Shown here: piece by piece, positions 18,171-28,800 of the stretch | How the letters are laid out: the number at the start of each line of letters is the position of its first letter | How positions within the stretch are numbered: the first letter of the stretch is position 1 | Source: Deferribacteres bacterium | Lineage (GTDB): Bacteria; Zhuqueibacterota; Zhuqueibacteria; Zhuqueibacterales; Geothermadaptataceae | Assembly: GCA_020633675.1 (NCBI GenBank) | Contig: JACKDE010000002.1 | Location: 1,067,469-1,131,468, forward strand | Direction: 5' to 3' | DNA length: 64,000 bases | Notes under the pieces: model-generated | What the model saw: only the letters and a program-made list of their open reading frames with translations | What the model was told of the DNA's origin: nothing | The model's database searches: none | Translations under genes and position numbers: made by a program

Positions 18171-20345
18171 TTAGCTATAAATCCGCACCTGAATTTTCTT
18201 GAACGACGGCGTGCGCGATAACGGATCGACTTGAGCGGGCACAATGGCATTGGCTTCCGGGTAGTACATTGCCACGTTACCGGCGCGAATCGGTGCGTCA
18301 ACAAGCTCAACCTGCATTTTGCCGGTACCGCTTTCCACCCACACTTGCTGGCCTTCCTGCAATCCAAGTCGGTCGATGTCATTTTGGTGCATAAATACCA
18401 CCATGCGATGTGTGACACCGCGATAGATATCTTCTTCGTCGTATATGATCGTGTTGAACTGGCCCTCAGAACGAAATGTCGTAAGATTGAAAAAACCTTC
18501 GCGCGGGCGAGCATCGACCGCATTGAAAACAGCGAGATTGGCCTTGCCATTTTCGGTGTTAAATTTTGGCTGATGATAAATGCGTCCCGGAATGGTAAAG
18601 TCGTTACCATTTTCGATGCTGGCCAGGGGCTGCAAATTGGGCACCGCCTCCGAAATAAACTGGCGGATGCGCGCGTGCTGATGCAATTCACGCCACGGCA
18701 CCGGCGCATTCCCCAACAATTCATCTCCGAGCTGGGCAAAAATGGCGGTTTCGGAGGGCATCTCATCTGACGGAGCTTGACTGCCACCCAGTGACAAGCG
18801 CACAAAATTGAACATGCTCTCCTGGCTGGTGGTCTGCTGCTCTTCGTCGCGGGTACGCACAGGCAAAATGAGCATATTTTTACCTGCTGCATGCACGTGA
18901 CCAAGATTGAGGGTGGTGTGAATCGCCGCGATAAAATCGATACGCCCCAATGATCGCGCCGCCCATTTCAGGTCGGGATTGGAAGCGTAGAGATTGCCGC
19001 CCAACAGTACAGCAAAATCCATCTCACCGCTGTGTGCAGCCTGCATGCAACTGAAGGTGTCGAGTCCGGGCTGCTCCGGTACCTGCACCGACAGCGACCG
19101 TGCCAGCGCCTCTACCATTTTCGGCTTCAGATTCGGGACTACCCCCACACTGCCGACGCCCTGAACATTGCTGTGGCCGCGCAACGGCAACAGCCCTGCG
19201 CCAGGCTTGCCGATCATGCCGCGCAGCAGGGCCAGGTTGGCGATCATGCGCACGGTTTGGGCGCCATGCAAATGGTGCGTTACGCCCATCGCCCAGCAAA
19301 AAATCGTCTTTTTCGATGCGACCAACCGATTGCAAAAAACAGTGAGATCATCCGCGCTCACGCCCGCTTTCGCCAGCAAATCTTCGAGATTTTGGTTTTC
19401 GAGATCGTCGCGGAATGCCGGGAAGTCGTTGCAGTGATTTTCCAGCAGCGACAGGTCTGCATGCTGGTCGCGCCATAATTTGACCGCAGCTGCCTTCAAA
19501 AAGGCAAGATCGCCACCGCAGTGAGGCTGAATGTAGTCGTTGGCGATATCCGAGCCAAATAACATCGAGCGCGCATCGCTGGGTACGCTGAAGTGCTGCA
19601 AGCCCAGCTCGCGGTACGGATTGATCACGACGATTTTGCCGCTGCGCCGGCGCAAGTCGGCCAGGTGGGCCATGAAACGCGGGTGATTGCTGGCCGGGTT
19701 CGCACCGATCAGCACCACCAAATCCGATTGCAGCACATCATCCAGCGTAACGGTGGCTGTGCCGGTACCGAACGACTGGCTGAGTCCGACGCCCGAGCCC
19801 TGGTGGCAATAGTAAGAGCAGTTGTTGACATTGTTGGTGCCCCATTGCCGCGCCAAAAGCTGCAACAAAAACGCCGCTTCCATCGACGAGCGTCCGGAAG
19901 CATAAAAAAAACTGCGCTCCGGTGTAGCGTTGCGCCAGCGCTGCGCCAGCATATCGAAGGCCTGCTGCCAGCCGAGCACTTTGAAGTGGCTGGTGCCCTC
20001 GGCAAGAAACAGCGGCTGCGCCAGACGTCCCAAGGCTTCAAGCTCGCGGCCACTGAGTTTTTGTAAATCTGCCAGACTGTTTTGGGCGAAGAAATCGGCA
20101 GGAATCGCCGGCTGGAGGTCCTGTGCCTGAGCTTGCATCGATTTTTTGCAGACTTGAAAACGATGACCGGCTTCATCGCGCATGCCGCCGTTTTGGCCAC
20201 CCATTCCGAGCGCACAGGTTTTGCAGGTGTTTTTTGCAGACAGGGATCGGAATAGCGTGGTCACGCCGCCGGCTTTGCTGGCCATTTGCATGGCATATTT
20301 AATTGCAGGCCAGCCGCCGCCGGACTTTACTTTGAGATTCGCCAA
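18171..20345 (-). CDS. Molybdopterin oxidoreductase, YdeP/formate dehydrogenase alpha-like
   Basis: The 724-residue product matches the YdeP-type branch of the molybdopterin oxidoreductases. An N-terminal Cys41-x2-Cys44 pair with Cys66 suits an Fe-S site. The candidate Mo ligand is about Cys180 in YYCHQGSGVGLSQSFG, at the place of the (seleno)cysteine of formate dehydrogenases. LIGANPASNHPRFM and WAMGVTHHLHGAQTVRMIANLALLRGMIGKPGAG are cofactor-binding landmarks, and the C-terminal molybdopterin-dinucleotide domain has TFRSEGQFNT. No signal peptide means it is cytoplasmic. YdeP is linked to acid resistance in E. coli, and its reaction is uncertain. No small subunit or maturation gene is adjacent. 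Confidence 0.88.
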   Translation of the reverse strand: MANLKVKSGGGWPAIKYAMQMASKAGGVTTLFRSLSAKNTCKTCALGMGGQNGGMRDEAGHRFQVCKKSMQAQAQDLQPAIPADFFAQNSLADLQKLSGRELEALGRLAQPLFLAEGTSHFKVLGWQQAFDMLAQRWRNATPERSFFYASGRSSMEAAFLLQLLARQWGTNNVNNCSYYCHQGSGVGLSQSFGTGTATVTLDDVLQSDLVVLIGANPASNHPRFMAHLADLRRRSGKIVVINPYRELGLQHFSVPSDARSMLFGSDIANDYIQPHCGGDLAFLKAAAVKLWRDQHADLSLLENHCNDFPAFRDDLENQNLEDLLAKAGVSADDLTVFCNRLVASKKTIFCWAMGVTHHLHGAQTVRMIANLALLRGMIGKPGAGLLPLRGHSNVQGVGSVGVVPNLKPKMVEALARSLSVQVPEQPGLDTFSCMQAAHSGEMDFAVLLGGNLYASNPDLKWAARSLGRIDFIAAIHTTLNLGHVHAAGKNMLILPVRTRDEEQQTTSQESMFNFVRLSLGGSQAPSDEMPSETAIFAQLGDELLGNAPVPWRELHQHARIRQFISEAVPNLQPLASIENGNDFTIPGRIYHQPKFNTENGKANLAVFNAVDARPREGFFNLTTFRSEGQFNTIIYDEEDIYRGVTHRMVVFMHQNDIDRLGLQEGQQVWVESGTGKMQVELVDAPIRAGNVAMYYPEANAIVPAQVDPLSRTPSFKKIQVRIYS

Positions 20346-20396
20346 AAATGCTCCTTATCGAAAACGTGTGTCCAGGTCAACTTATCATTTGATTGT

Positions 20397-21560
20397 TCAC
20401 TTCCCCCAAAAAATCGAAAAATCCACCCATGGAAAAAACGGGAATCCGCCACCGCTTTGAAACGCTTCTTCTGTACTCACAAGTGCCAGGTCCACAGCCA
20501 TTTTATCGCCAAAAAAGCGCACACCGAGTGAGAAAATCAGCGTTGTTTCGTCACCATTGAAGAGCCAGTTTTCGGTAATGAGCTTGGCACTGTTGGAAAC
20601 CTGGGTTTCGCCACCGAATAAAATAATCAGGTTGCGATCGGTGTCGCTGTTCAATGGCAAACCCGCGCCAAGCGTGAAGGCGCTCGCCGCCGTGCCGGAG
20701 GTGAAAACACCGTAGCCAAGCGTCAAGTCATCGGTGTCTTCCGGAATAGCCAGGTGCAAGAGGCCAAAGGACATGCCGAGATTTTTTTGAATTGGCAAGG
20801 TGATTTTCGGTGCAAAATACAGCAGTTGCGACTCGGCGCCCGGAATGATGGACATACCACCACTTAGGGAAAAATAGTCGCTTAATCCGACCGCCAGCGT
20901 GGGGAAAAATACCCAATAATCGGCGAAATAGCCTTGCCCCTGCGGCAAAGGTCGACCCGTTGGTGCAAAAAACAGCCGCGATGTATTCGGATCGGAGCGA
21001 TAAAAGCCTGTACCCGTAACACCGGCGTGAACCATTTCGACATTTGCAAGCGCGACATCGGGTACCGGCACAGTCAAACCGCCGGTGGTGACTACTATAA
21101 GCGTATCGTGGGAAACCGACCGGATCGTCCCCATCAGCATCGAGCCTGCATGCAGGTAAATTTTGGCAAGGCCCTGTGTCTGGGGCCATTGCTTTGCCTG
21201 AATTGGAAAAATCGGCTGACTGCGATCGATGCTTTCGTTTTGAATGCGTTTCACAAGCTGTTCCGAAAGCCGGTTCAATTCAACTGAGTTGAGCTGAATA
21301 ATCAGGACTTGCCCGCCATCGGCAACGTGACGCAGAAGGTGCAGACGGTAGCTCGCGGTACCAACCGCAAACAGCCTTGCAGCAGCAAATCCATCAATCT
21401 TTCCAAAAATGTTGAAGAGCGCATTCTCATCGGCATCGATGACCTCTCCAACTTGAGGATGGAATTCCCAGGAACGCAAGCTTTGTGTTTGCGAATATGC
21501 AGGATCAGCGATGATCACAGAGAGCATCACCAAAGCAAAAACACATCGCAATGTTTTCAT
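20397..21560 (-). CDS. Secreted beta-rich protein of unknown function
   Basis: The 387-residue product has an export signal (about residues 1-25, ending DPAYSQ). The mid region (about 110-190) contains KIYLHAGSMLMGTIRSVSHDTLIVVTTGG, a small beta domain. The C-terminal 200 residues form a strand-rich barrel-like pattern (YFAPKITLPIQKNLGMSFGLLHLAI, LITENWLF, VSTEEAFQSG). An outer-membrane location is likely. The ATG at 21560 has GAGGTGGG upstream. An in-frame extension to 21608 lacks a better start. It lies 51 bases upstream of the alkB-like gene's stop, on the same strand. Confidence 0.7.
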   Translation of the reverse strand: MKTLRCVFALVMLSVIIADPAYSQTQSLRSWEFHPQVGEVIDADENALFNIFGKIDGFAAARLFAVGTASYRLHLLRHVADGGQVLIIQLNSVELNRLSEQLVKRIQNESIDRSQPIFPIQAKQWPQTQGLAKIYLHAGSMLMGTIRSVSHDTLIVVTTGGLTVPVPDVALANVEMVHAGVTGTGFYRSDPNTSRLFFAPTGRPLPQGQGYFADYWVFFPTLAVGLSDYFSLSGGMSIIPGAESQLLYFAPKITLPIQKNLGMSFGLLHLAIPEDTDDLTLGYGVFTSGTAASAFTLGAGLPLNSDTDRNLIILFGGETQVSNSAKLITENWLFNGDETTLIFSLGVRFFGDKMAVDLALVSTEEAFQSGGGFPFFPWVDFSIFWGK

Positions 21561-21611
21561 AACCCACCTCGCTTTAAAAATATAAGATGAGCCAGTTCGG
21601 CCGCCCATCGC

Positions 21612-22655
21612 TCATGGTGCCATTTGCAAGCTGGCTGCCCGTTCATCCATGAGGCGATGCCATAGCGGCGGAAAAAGTGCAAGCACAATCATGCCGGCAT
21701 AACCTGTCGGCAGTTGCGGGCTTTCATCAAAATGGCGCAAAACCTGGTATGGCCGCAGGGGGTGGATGTGATGGTCAGCATGACGCTGCAAGCGGAACAA
21801 AAAGTAATTGGTCATGCGGTGGTCGGCATTCCAGGAATGTGCGGCAGCGACGCGCTCATAATTGCCGGATGGTTTGCGTTTGCGCAACAAACCGTAGTGC
21901 TCGATGTAATTGACGATTTCCAGCAACGTAAAGGCGACGATACTCTGTGCGAAAAAAAAGGTTGTTGCGCGCCAGCCGAACGCCCAACCGAGTGCAATGG
22001 CAAACACAATGGGCAGCGCCACGAACCACAGCATCTGATTGTGTGGCGACCACACCGGTGTGCCTTTGCGCGCCAACCTGCGCGTTTCGATCTGCCAGGC
22101 GCTGCGAAAGCTGCCAACAACTGCGCGCGGGTAAAAACGGTAAAACGATTCGCCGTAGCGTGCTGTAACAGGGTCTTTGGGGGTCGCAACATGCACGTGG
22201 TGGCCGATCAAATGCTCGATGTAGAAATGCATATAGCTGACCGTCAACAACAAAATTTTGCCGCCCAGTGCATCGATGCGATTTTTTTTGTGAAACAGCT
22301 CGTGCGCAACCGTGATGCCGATGCCGCCGGTTGCCGTCCCGACTGACAGCACAAAGCCGAGCATTGCAATTCCGGATAACGTGTTGCTGCCTGCGACAGA
22401 AGCTGCCCACAACACCAACACAACTTGTATTGGAACATGGCCGAGGGCAATGAGTCGGAAGCTTTGTTTTTGTTCGAGCTCAGCCATTTTCTCTGGCGTG
22501 GCATTGCTGCTGTCGGTACCGATCAGCAAATCCAAAATCGGAATGATGGCAAAGGCGAAGAGAAAAGCGATGTAGTTGAAACCACCACCCATAATAGTGC
22601 CGACCACAACCAATGCAGCCAGCAAATATGACAACAAATAGGGAACAGGGGACAT
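21612..22655 (-). CDS. alkB: AlkB-type membrane alkane 1-monooxygenase
   Basis: The 347-residue polytopic protein has the histidine boxes of membrane di-iron hydroxylases in the AlkB order: HELFHKK, EHLIGHHVHVATPKDP and LQRHADHH, plus the NYIEHYGLLRK signature. Several hydrophobic helices lie before and between the boxes. AlkB enzymes hydroxylate medium-chain alkanes at the terminal carbon, using electrons from rubredoxin and rubredoxin reductase. Neither partner is in this window. At 347 residues it is somewhat shorter than the common forms of about 400. Related families act on xylenes or fatty acids, so the substrate is inferred. Confidence 0.9.
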   Translation of the reverse strand: MSPVPYLLSYLLAALVVVGTIMGGGFNYIAFLFAFAIIPILDLLIGTDSSNATPEKMAELEQKQSFRLIALGHVPIQVVLVLWAASVAGSNTLSGIAMLGFVLSVGTATGGIGITVAHELFHKKNRIDALGGKILLLTVSYMHFYIEHLIGHHVHVATPKDPVTARYGESFYRFYPRAVVGSFRSAWQIETRRLARKGTPVWSPHNQMLWFVALPIVFAIALGWAFGWRATTFFFAQSIVAFTLLEIVNYIEHYGLLRKRKPSGNYERVAAAHSWNADHRMTNYFLFRLQRHADHHIHPLRPYQVLRHFDESPQLPTGYAGMIVLALFPPLWHRLMDERAASLQMAP

Positions 22656-22887
22656 GACATACTCGCATTCTTTCTGATTTCCAAAAAAATAGCCAACAAG
22701 CCGGTCGCATCCAAGGCCTTTTTGCCAAACGCTATTTTCGCTGTCTGCAAGAAAATGTTCGCCTCGTACAATATTTCTTTGAAAGGGAAAAATTTCGAAT
22801 TAATTGTGACGCACATGCGATGCCCCTCCGCAATTTTGCCTAAGCCAACACAATGAATCAGTCTGATTTTTCAACAGGACGCCCCTC

Positions 22888-25800
22888 ATGCGCACCATTT
22901 CCTATCCCGAAGATGCTTTTGCGTATTTAAAAGCACAATCCGCACAATTCCGTGTCAGCGAGCAACAAAAAGCCCTGCAGTTGCTGTTCGAAAATATGCC
23001 CGCTGAAGCAGATTTAGCAACCAGCCATAATGAGCACTTTCAGGCTGTGCGCGAACGGCTCAGCCCGGCAAGTCAGGTCTTGACATTGTCGGCTGTGCAG
23101 CGCGAAGTCTATCACAACGACTCAGGGACTGCTTTTGTGCCGCGCATGATGAAAAAAAGCCTGCTCGATATCGACGAGCGCTTTGTCGTCCGTCCTGGCA
23201 CCCTCGATGACTTGCAAGCGTTTGTGAAATATGCTGCTGAACACAAAATCAACTATACCGTGCGCGGCGCCGGTTCGTGGCCATTTGGTGGCGCAATCCC
23301 ACTCAATAAAGATGTCGTGGTCGATTTGGCCTACCTGAATTTTTACCGTTTGTTTGGCGATGATGAGCTCCTGGCCGTTGCACCTGGGGTGATTTTCGCG
23401 GACATGCGCACAATGCTGCGCGATCAGGGCTTTGGGCTGCGGCAGGACATCACCAATCCCAATTCCGGCACCATCTGCGGGTGGATCGCTACCGGTGGGC
23501 TTGGCCTCGGCGCGCTCAAATATGGTCATGTCAAAAGCTCGGTGCAGGCCCTGCTGGTGCTGACACCCGACGGCGAATGGCGGCGCGTGGCGGCGGGCGA
23601 TAAATTGTTCGAAGCGATTTTCAGCTCGGAAGGCCAACTCGGCATCATCGCCGGTGCGTTGCTGAAAGTGCGGCGCTTGAGCTACGTCAGCAAGCCGTAC
23701 GCCTTTTCCTTTCCTGATGTCGAAACGGTACAAAAATTTATGCGCTTCATCACCCATGCTGACCCTGCCGGCGGCAAGCAAAATGGCGCATCACAAGCGA
23801 ATGGCAAGCCTCCAAAACGCCGGCTCAATCCCTTTTCAGTGCTCTATTTTGACGACCACTATCTTGAAATCACCCGCGAAATCGAAACTGAAAAGATCAG
23901 CGCAAGATTGAATAAAGCCATCGAAAATCAGGATGAGCATAAAATTGCCGAATTGCGTGCTGATCAGGATGTGGCACGCCAAATGAAGAGCCTCGAGCAT
24001 GTGGTGGTGCTGGAATTCGACGCACGCGAAGATTACGAACAGGCGCTGAGATATCCGTTTTTTAGCGCTGGCAGCGAGCGTCGCCGATTTCAGGATATCG
24101 CTTTTACCCGGTTGCCGGTCGATTTGGCCCACAAGTTGTGGGAACATCGCTATTTGCCGGTGGAAATGAAGCCGAAAGGCCCGGGCATGTTGGTGAGCGA
24201 AACGATTTTGCCGCTCGATCATTTCCCGAAATTCCTGCAATTCGTGCAAGCGACCATCAGTGAATGGACGCAAAATGTGGTGAAAACCGAAGCGCATTTG
24301 ATCAGTACCGACGAGATTTTGATTCAATGCGTGATTCTCGCTGATCTTGAGCGACTGCGCCACAAATTGTACCTCGGATTGGTACCATTTATGACTCAGG
24401 CCGCGATCTATTTTGGCGGCCGGCCCTATGGCACCGGCATCTGGAATTTGCCGTTTTTGAACGATATGCGGCAAAATGGCAGCCGTATTTTTCTGCGCAA
24501 ACTCGATGAACTCAAGCAAGAGCTCGATCCCGACAATTTGCTCAACCAAAGCAAATTCATCAACGACGAAGGCCGGAAGCTGGCTTTTCGTCTGTTTAAA
24601 AGCGGCTCTCCGGTGCTGCTGCGCAACGGCATGAAGTTGCTGCAAAAAGGACGCACCACCACGCGTAAATTTTCGCCATTTTATCTCGGTAAATTGTTGT
24701 GGCGCGGCAGCAAAAACATCCTGCCGATAGTAGTGCCGCCCGGCTCGAGACCGCAAAGCAATCGCTTGCTGGAGATGATCCTGCCCTGTGCCGAATGCGA
24801 CAGCTGTGAGCGCGTTTGCCCGACCAGCGATGTGTTCGGACTGTACGGCGTCGCCACCCCGATCACGCGCCGCAAAATCGCAGACCGGATCGCGCGCGGC
24901 CAGAACATTTCGCAAAAAGACGCGCTCGGATTTTTGGTGTGCACCCGATGTGACAACTGCACGCGCGTTTGCCCGACCAATATCCCGCTTACCGAAATGT
25001 TCGATTTTGTCGAGCAGGACATGCGCTTCCAAATGGCGCTCAAACTCGACAAAAATGAAAAGAAAGAATTTGTCGACCGGTTTTGGCAAATCATGAAAGA
25101 GAATCCGCTCTATCGCAGCCACACGCGGTCGGATCAGCAGCCCGAAAAAAATGGCGGTTCGCATTTGCAGCACGGGCTGAAAATTCTCTACCCGCGCGGC
25201 TTCGCATACGGCAAACTCTACATCGATCCCGAAACCTGCATTCGCTGTGGCATGTGTGCTGATGACAATGCGTGCACATACGGCGCGCGACTCGGCCATC
25301 CACGCGCGATTCCCGAATTGCTCGATCAAAACTGTGCGCTCTGCAACGCCTGCATCAATTACTGTCCGCAAAACAAAGCCATTCAGGATGACCGCGATTT
25401 TATCGACAAGCTGATCGAGCATGCCGTCGACCGTGACGAAAAACGCTATTGGAACAAAAAGCACCACGGCTTGCGTGATACCACCACCGTCGAGCGCGCC
25501 TCCGCGCTGACGGAAATGGCCGACATTTATGTCACCGAAAATATTTTGATGGAAATCGACAAAGAAGCTTCGACCGGGCAAATCCCAGTTTCCGGAATGG
25601 GACAGGGCGACAAGCATCGCGGCATCGGTTTCGACGCCGAGCGCTTCTCGCATTTTCACATCGTAGGGCCGGCGCAAAACCGCCTGCATGAAGGCGATCC
25701 AGACGAAGAGCTTTCGGTGATTTTAGGGCGGCGTTATCGCTATTGCCGTTTCGACAACGAAGGCAAACTGAACAATCCGCCCTATCCGAAAATCAAACTG

Positions 25801-28800
25801 AAAACGCCGATTCTGTATAACAACATCGCACTCGATAGCAACGGCCGTGTTGAGCTGGCAATGATGAAAGTGGCGGAAAAAGAAGGTACGTTGGTCTGTA
25901 TCACGCTCAAGCGGCTGCTGGAAAATTATGATGATTTTATCGAAGAAGGCGGTTTCGATGCCCTGCCGCAAGTGATTGTGCCGCGCGTCGATCACGAATT
26001 GATCCACAATTTGATTGTCGATCCGCACACCCGCCGAGAATTGATGCAGGATCTCTGGCGCATGCCGATGTTCGAAATGACCTACCACGCCGAGCTGTCG
26101 CGCACCATTCGCTATATCCGCGAATCGGTAAAGTCGGTCGGCAGCGAACAGCCGTTGCTGAGCGGTTATTTGCCGATTTCTGAATACGACATGATCGGCG
26201 GCACCGAGCTGTTGCCGCAAATTAAGCGCAAAATCGATGCGTTTCTCGATGCCGGCGTCGATGTCATCCACGTCAGCGGCCAGCGCAACAAAGACCACTA
26301 TTTTATGACCTCGAATGCGGTGAGGGCAGTACATCATTTTCTGCTCGAATCGGGACGGCGGCATCATGTCACGATCATTGCGTCCGGCGGTATCCGGCTG
26401 GCTTCCGACAGTCAGAAAACCATCCAGCGCGGTGCGGAAGCCACATTGATCGATTTTGCGGCGTTGCTGGCGCTCGATCCCAACGCCTATCGTGCCATCA
26501 TCGACCGGCAGGCGGCCACCGACAGTTTGCTCAATCTCGACCTCGATTGGGCTGTGAAGCGCCTGACCAATCAGATGGAATCGCGCAAAGTGCAAATTCT
26601 GGAAGTGCTCGGCGCGGCCGGTTTCAAAGACATCAAAAAAACGGTCGGCGAAGAAGGCCGGCTGATCGATTTCAACCAACTCGAAGAAAAAATCCAAAAG
26701 AATATTTTTGAAAATGAAAGCCTGATCGCCAGCTATAAAAACAGCAATTTGCAACAAATCGAAAATGAGCCGCTGCCACCAGAAGTCTCGCCGCGCTACA
26801 GCGCTCTCAAAGCACGCATTGTGCCGAAATTTTCACCGCACAGCTTTTATAAATTGAGCGAAGAAAATCAGGAAACCTACAAGCGCGATCATGTCTGGCC
26901 CGGCTGGGTGATCGAATCGCTGGGACGCATGGCAGCCGGAGATCCGCGCATGTTTTTGCTGAAAGAAGTGCGTGGCATCGGCCTGCTCGGCGATGGCTTC
27001 GATATGATGGAAATTCTGTACCAGCGCGATCCCGACAACATTCCCGAGGACGAGCTCGAGCGTGTGCAAACAGCGGTTTTGCTCGACAAAGGCTTGATTT
27101 TGCAAGCCCCGTGGATGTTTGGCGGCAAATCCGTCGGCTCGATAGGGCTGGACAGTTGGCGCTCGCATGTCATCGCTGCGCGCGAATTGGGCATTCAATT
27201 CGACACCGGCGAGGGCGGCTATCCGACCTGCTTTTTCCTGAATCGCAAAGGCGAGCCGATCTTTTTTAACGAGCCGGACATGCAGCGCATCAAAGTCTTT
27301 TTTGAGCACGAAAAGCACTATACCACCCAGCAAATCAAAGTGATTTTGGCGGAAAATGGCCTGACCTCGGCCGACGAACCCGACCTGTACCGGGCGCTCG
27401 CGCCCTACCCGGATTTGCAGCCATTTTTGTTTTACACTGTGATTGATCAGCAGGATGAGCCTTATGTTTCGACCGAGTTGAAAACCGGTCTGTTCGGGGT
27501 CACCAAAGAAACGATTAAAAAAGCGCGGCGGGTGGTGATCGCCTACAGCCAGGGCGCGAAAATGGGCATCGGCGGCCACATTTTGGCGAAGAAAGTCAAC
27601 AAGCTGGTGTCGTATCTGCGCGGCATCGAAGGCCTGGAAAATCTCAATATCGAGAAAATTCAGCAGCTCGCCGAGCGCATCGAACGCATCGAAAAGAGCG
27701 CCGGTCATGCCCTGCAATCGGTGGCGGCTGAGAGTGTCGAACCGTTGCAGCGGGCGCAGGACAGCGAAGTGATTTTTCCCGAGCTCAAACAGTGCCTGTG
27801 GCAAATCCAGCAGAGCGCCTATTCGCTTTTACAGCAAAAGCAAAATGGCGTAGACCACATCGAATGCGAAAATCTGCTGCGGCTGTGCGATGAGGTTATC
27901 GATCACGCCTATACCAGTATCATTTCGCCGTTTCCATTCCACAATTGCTACTCGATTGAAGATGTCAAATCGTTCATCGACATGGTGCGGATGATCAATC
28001 CCAACGCCGTGGTATCGGTGAAGGTGTCGCCGTCGGTCGATATCGAATTTATCGCAGCCGGGCTGGCGCGCATCTCGCGGGACAATACCGAAGAAGCGCT
28101 GAACCAGGTGCGCGGTGAAATTGAAGGTGCCGCGTTGGTGGAATACGCTGAAAAATATGGCATGAAACTGGAAATCTGGCTTGATGGCCCGCGTGGCGGC
28201 ACCGGTGCTTCGCCCAACATCATCAAAGGCCAGATGGGCATGCACATCGAATATGCCATCCCGCTGATTCACAACCGGCTGGTGACAGATGGCTTACGCA
28301 ACCACGTTAAATTTTTTGTCAGCGGTGGCGTGCGAACCTACGAAGATGTCATCAAGTCGGTGGCGTTGGGTTCGGACGGCGTGATTTGGGGCACCGCGCC
28401 GATGGTCGCGATCGGCTGTGACCGCAATCGCAACTGCCACGATGGCTGCTCTCGCGGTATCGCCACCAGCAATTTGATTATGCAAAACTTGCGAGACGTC
28501 GAAACCAACGCACGGCAGATTGTCAACGCCTTTTTAATCATGCAAATGCAGGTGATTCGCGCCCTTGCCGGACTCGGCATCCGCGACATCCGCCATCTGC
28601 GCGGACGCTTCGATAAACTGCAGTGGCTCGGATTGAAAGAACGGGTCGATTTCCGCATCCGGCAACGCCGCGAATACGACGAGCGCCGCCAGGTCGTCGA
28701 AGACATCGCGCGCGGGCAAACCAACTGCGGCGTGGCGGCGATCATCGGCACCGAGCCGATCCCGAGCTACGTGCTCGACCGCGCGCTCGCCTCGATGAAA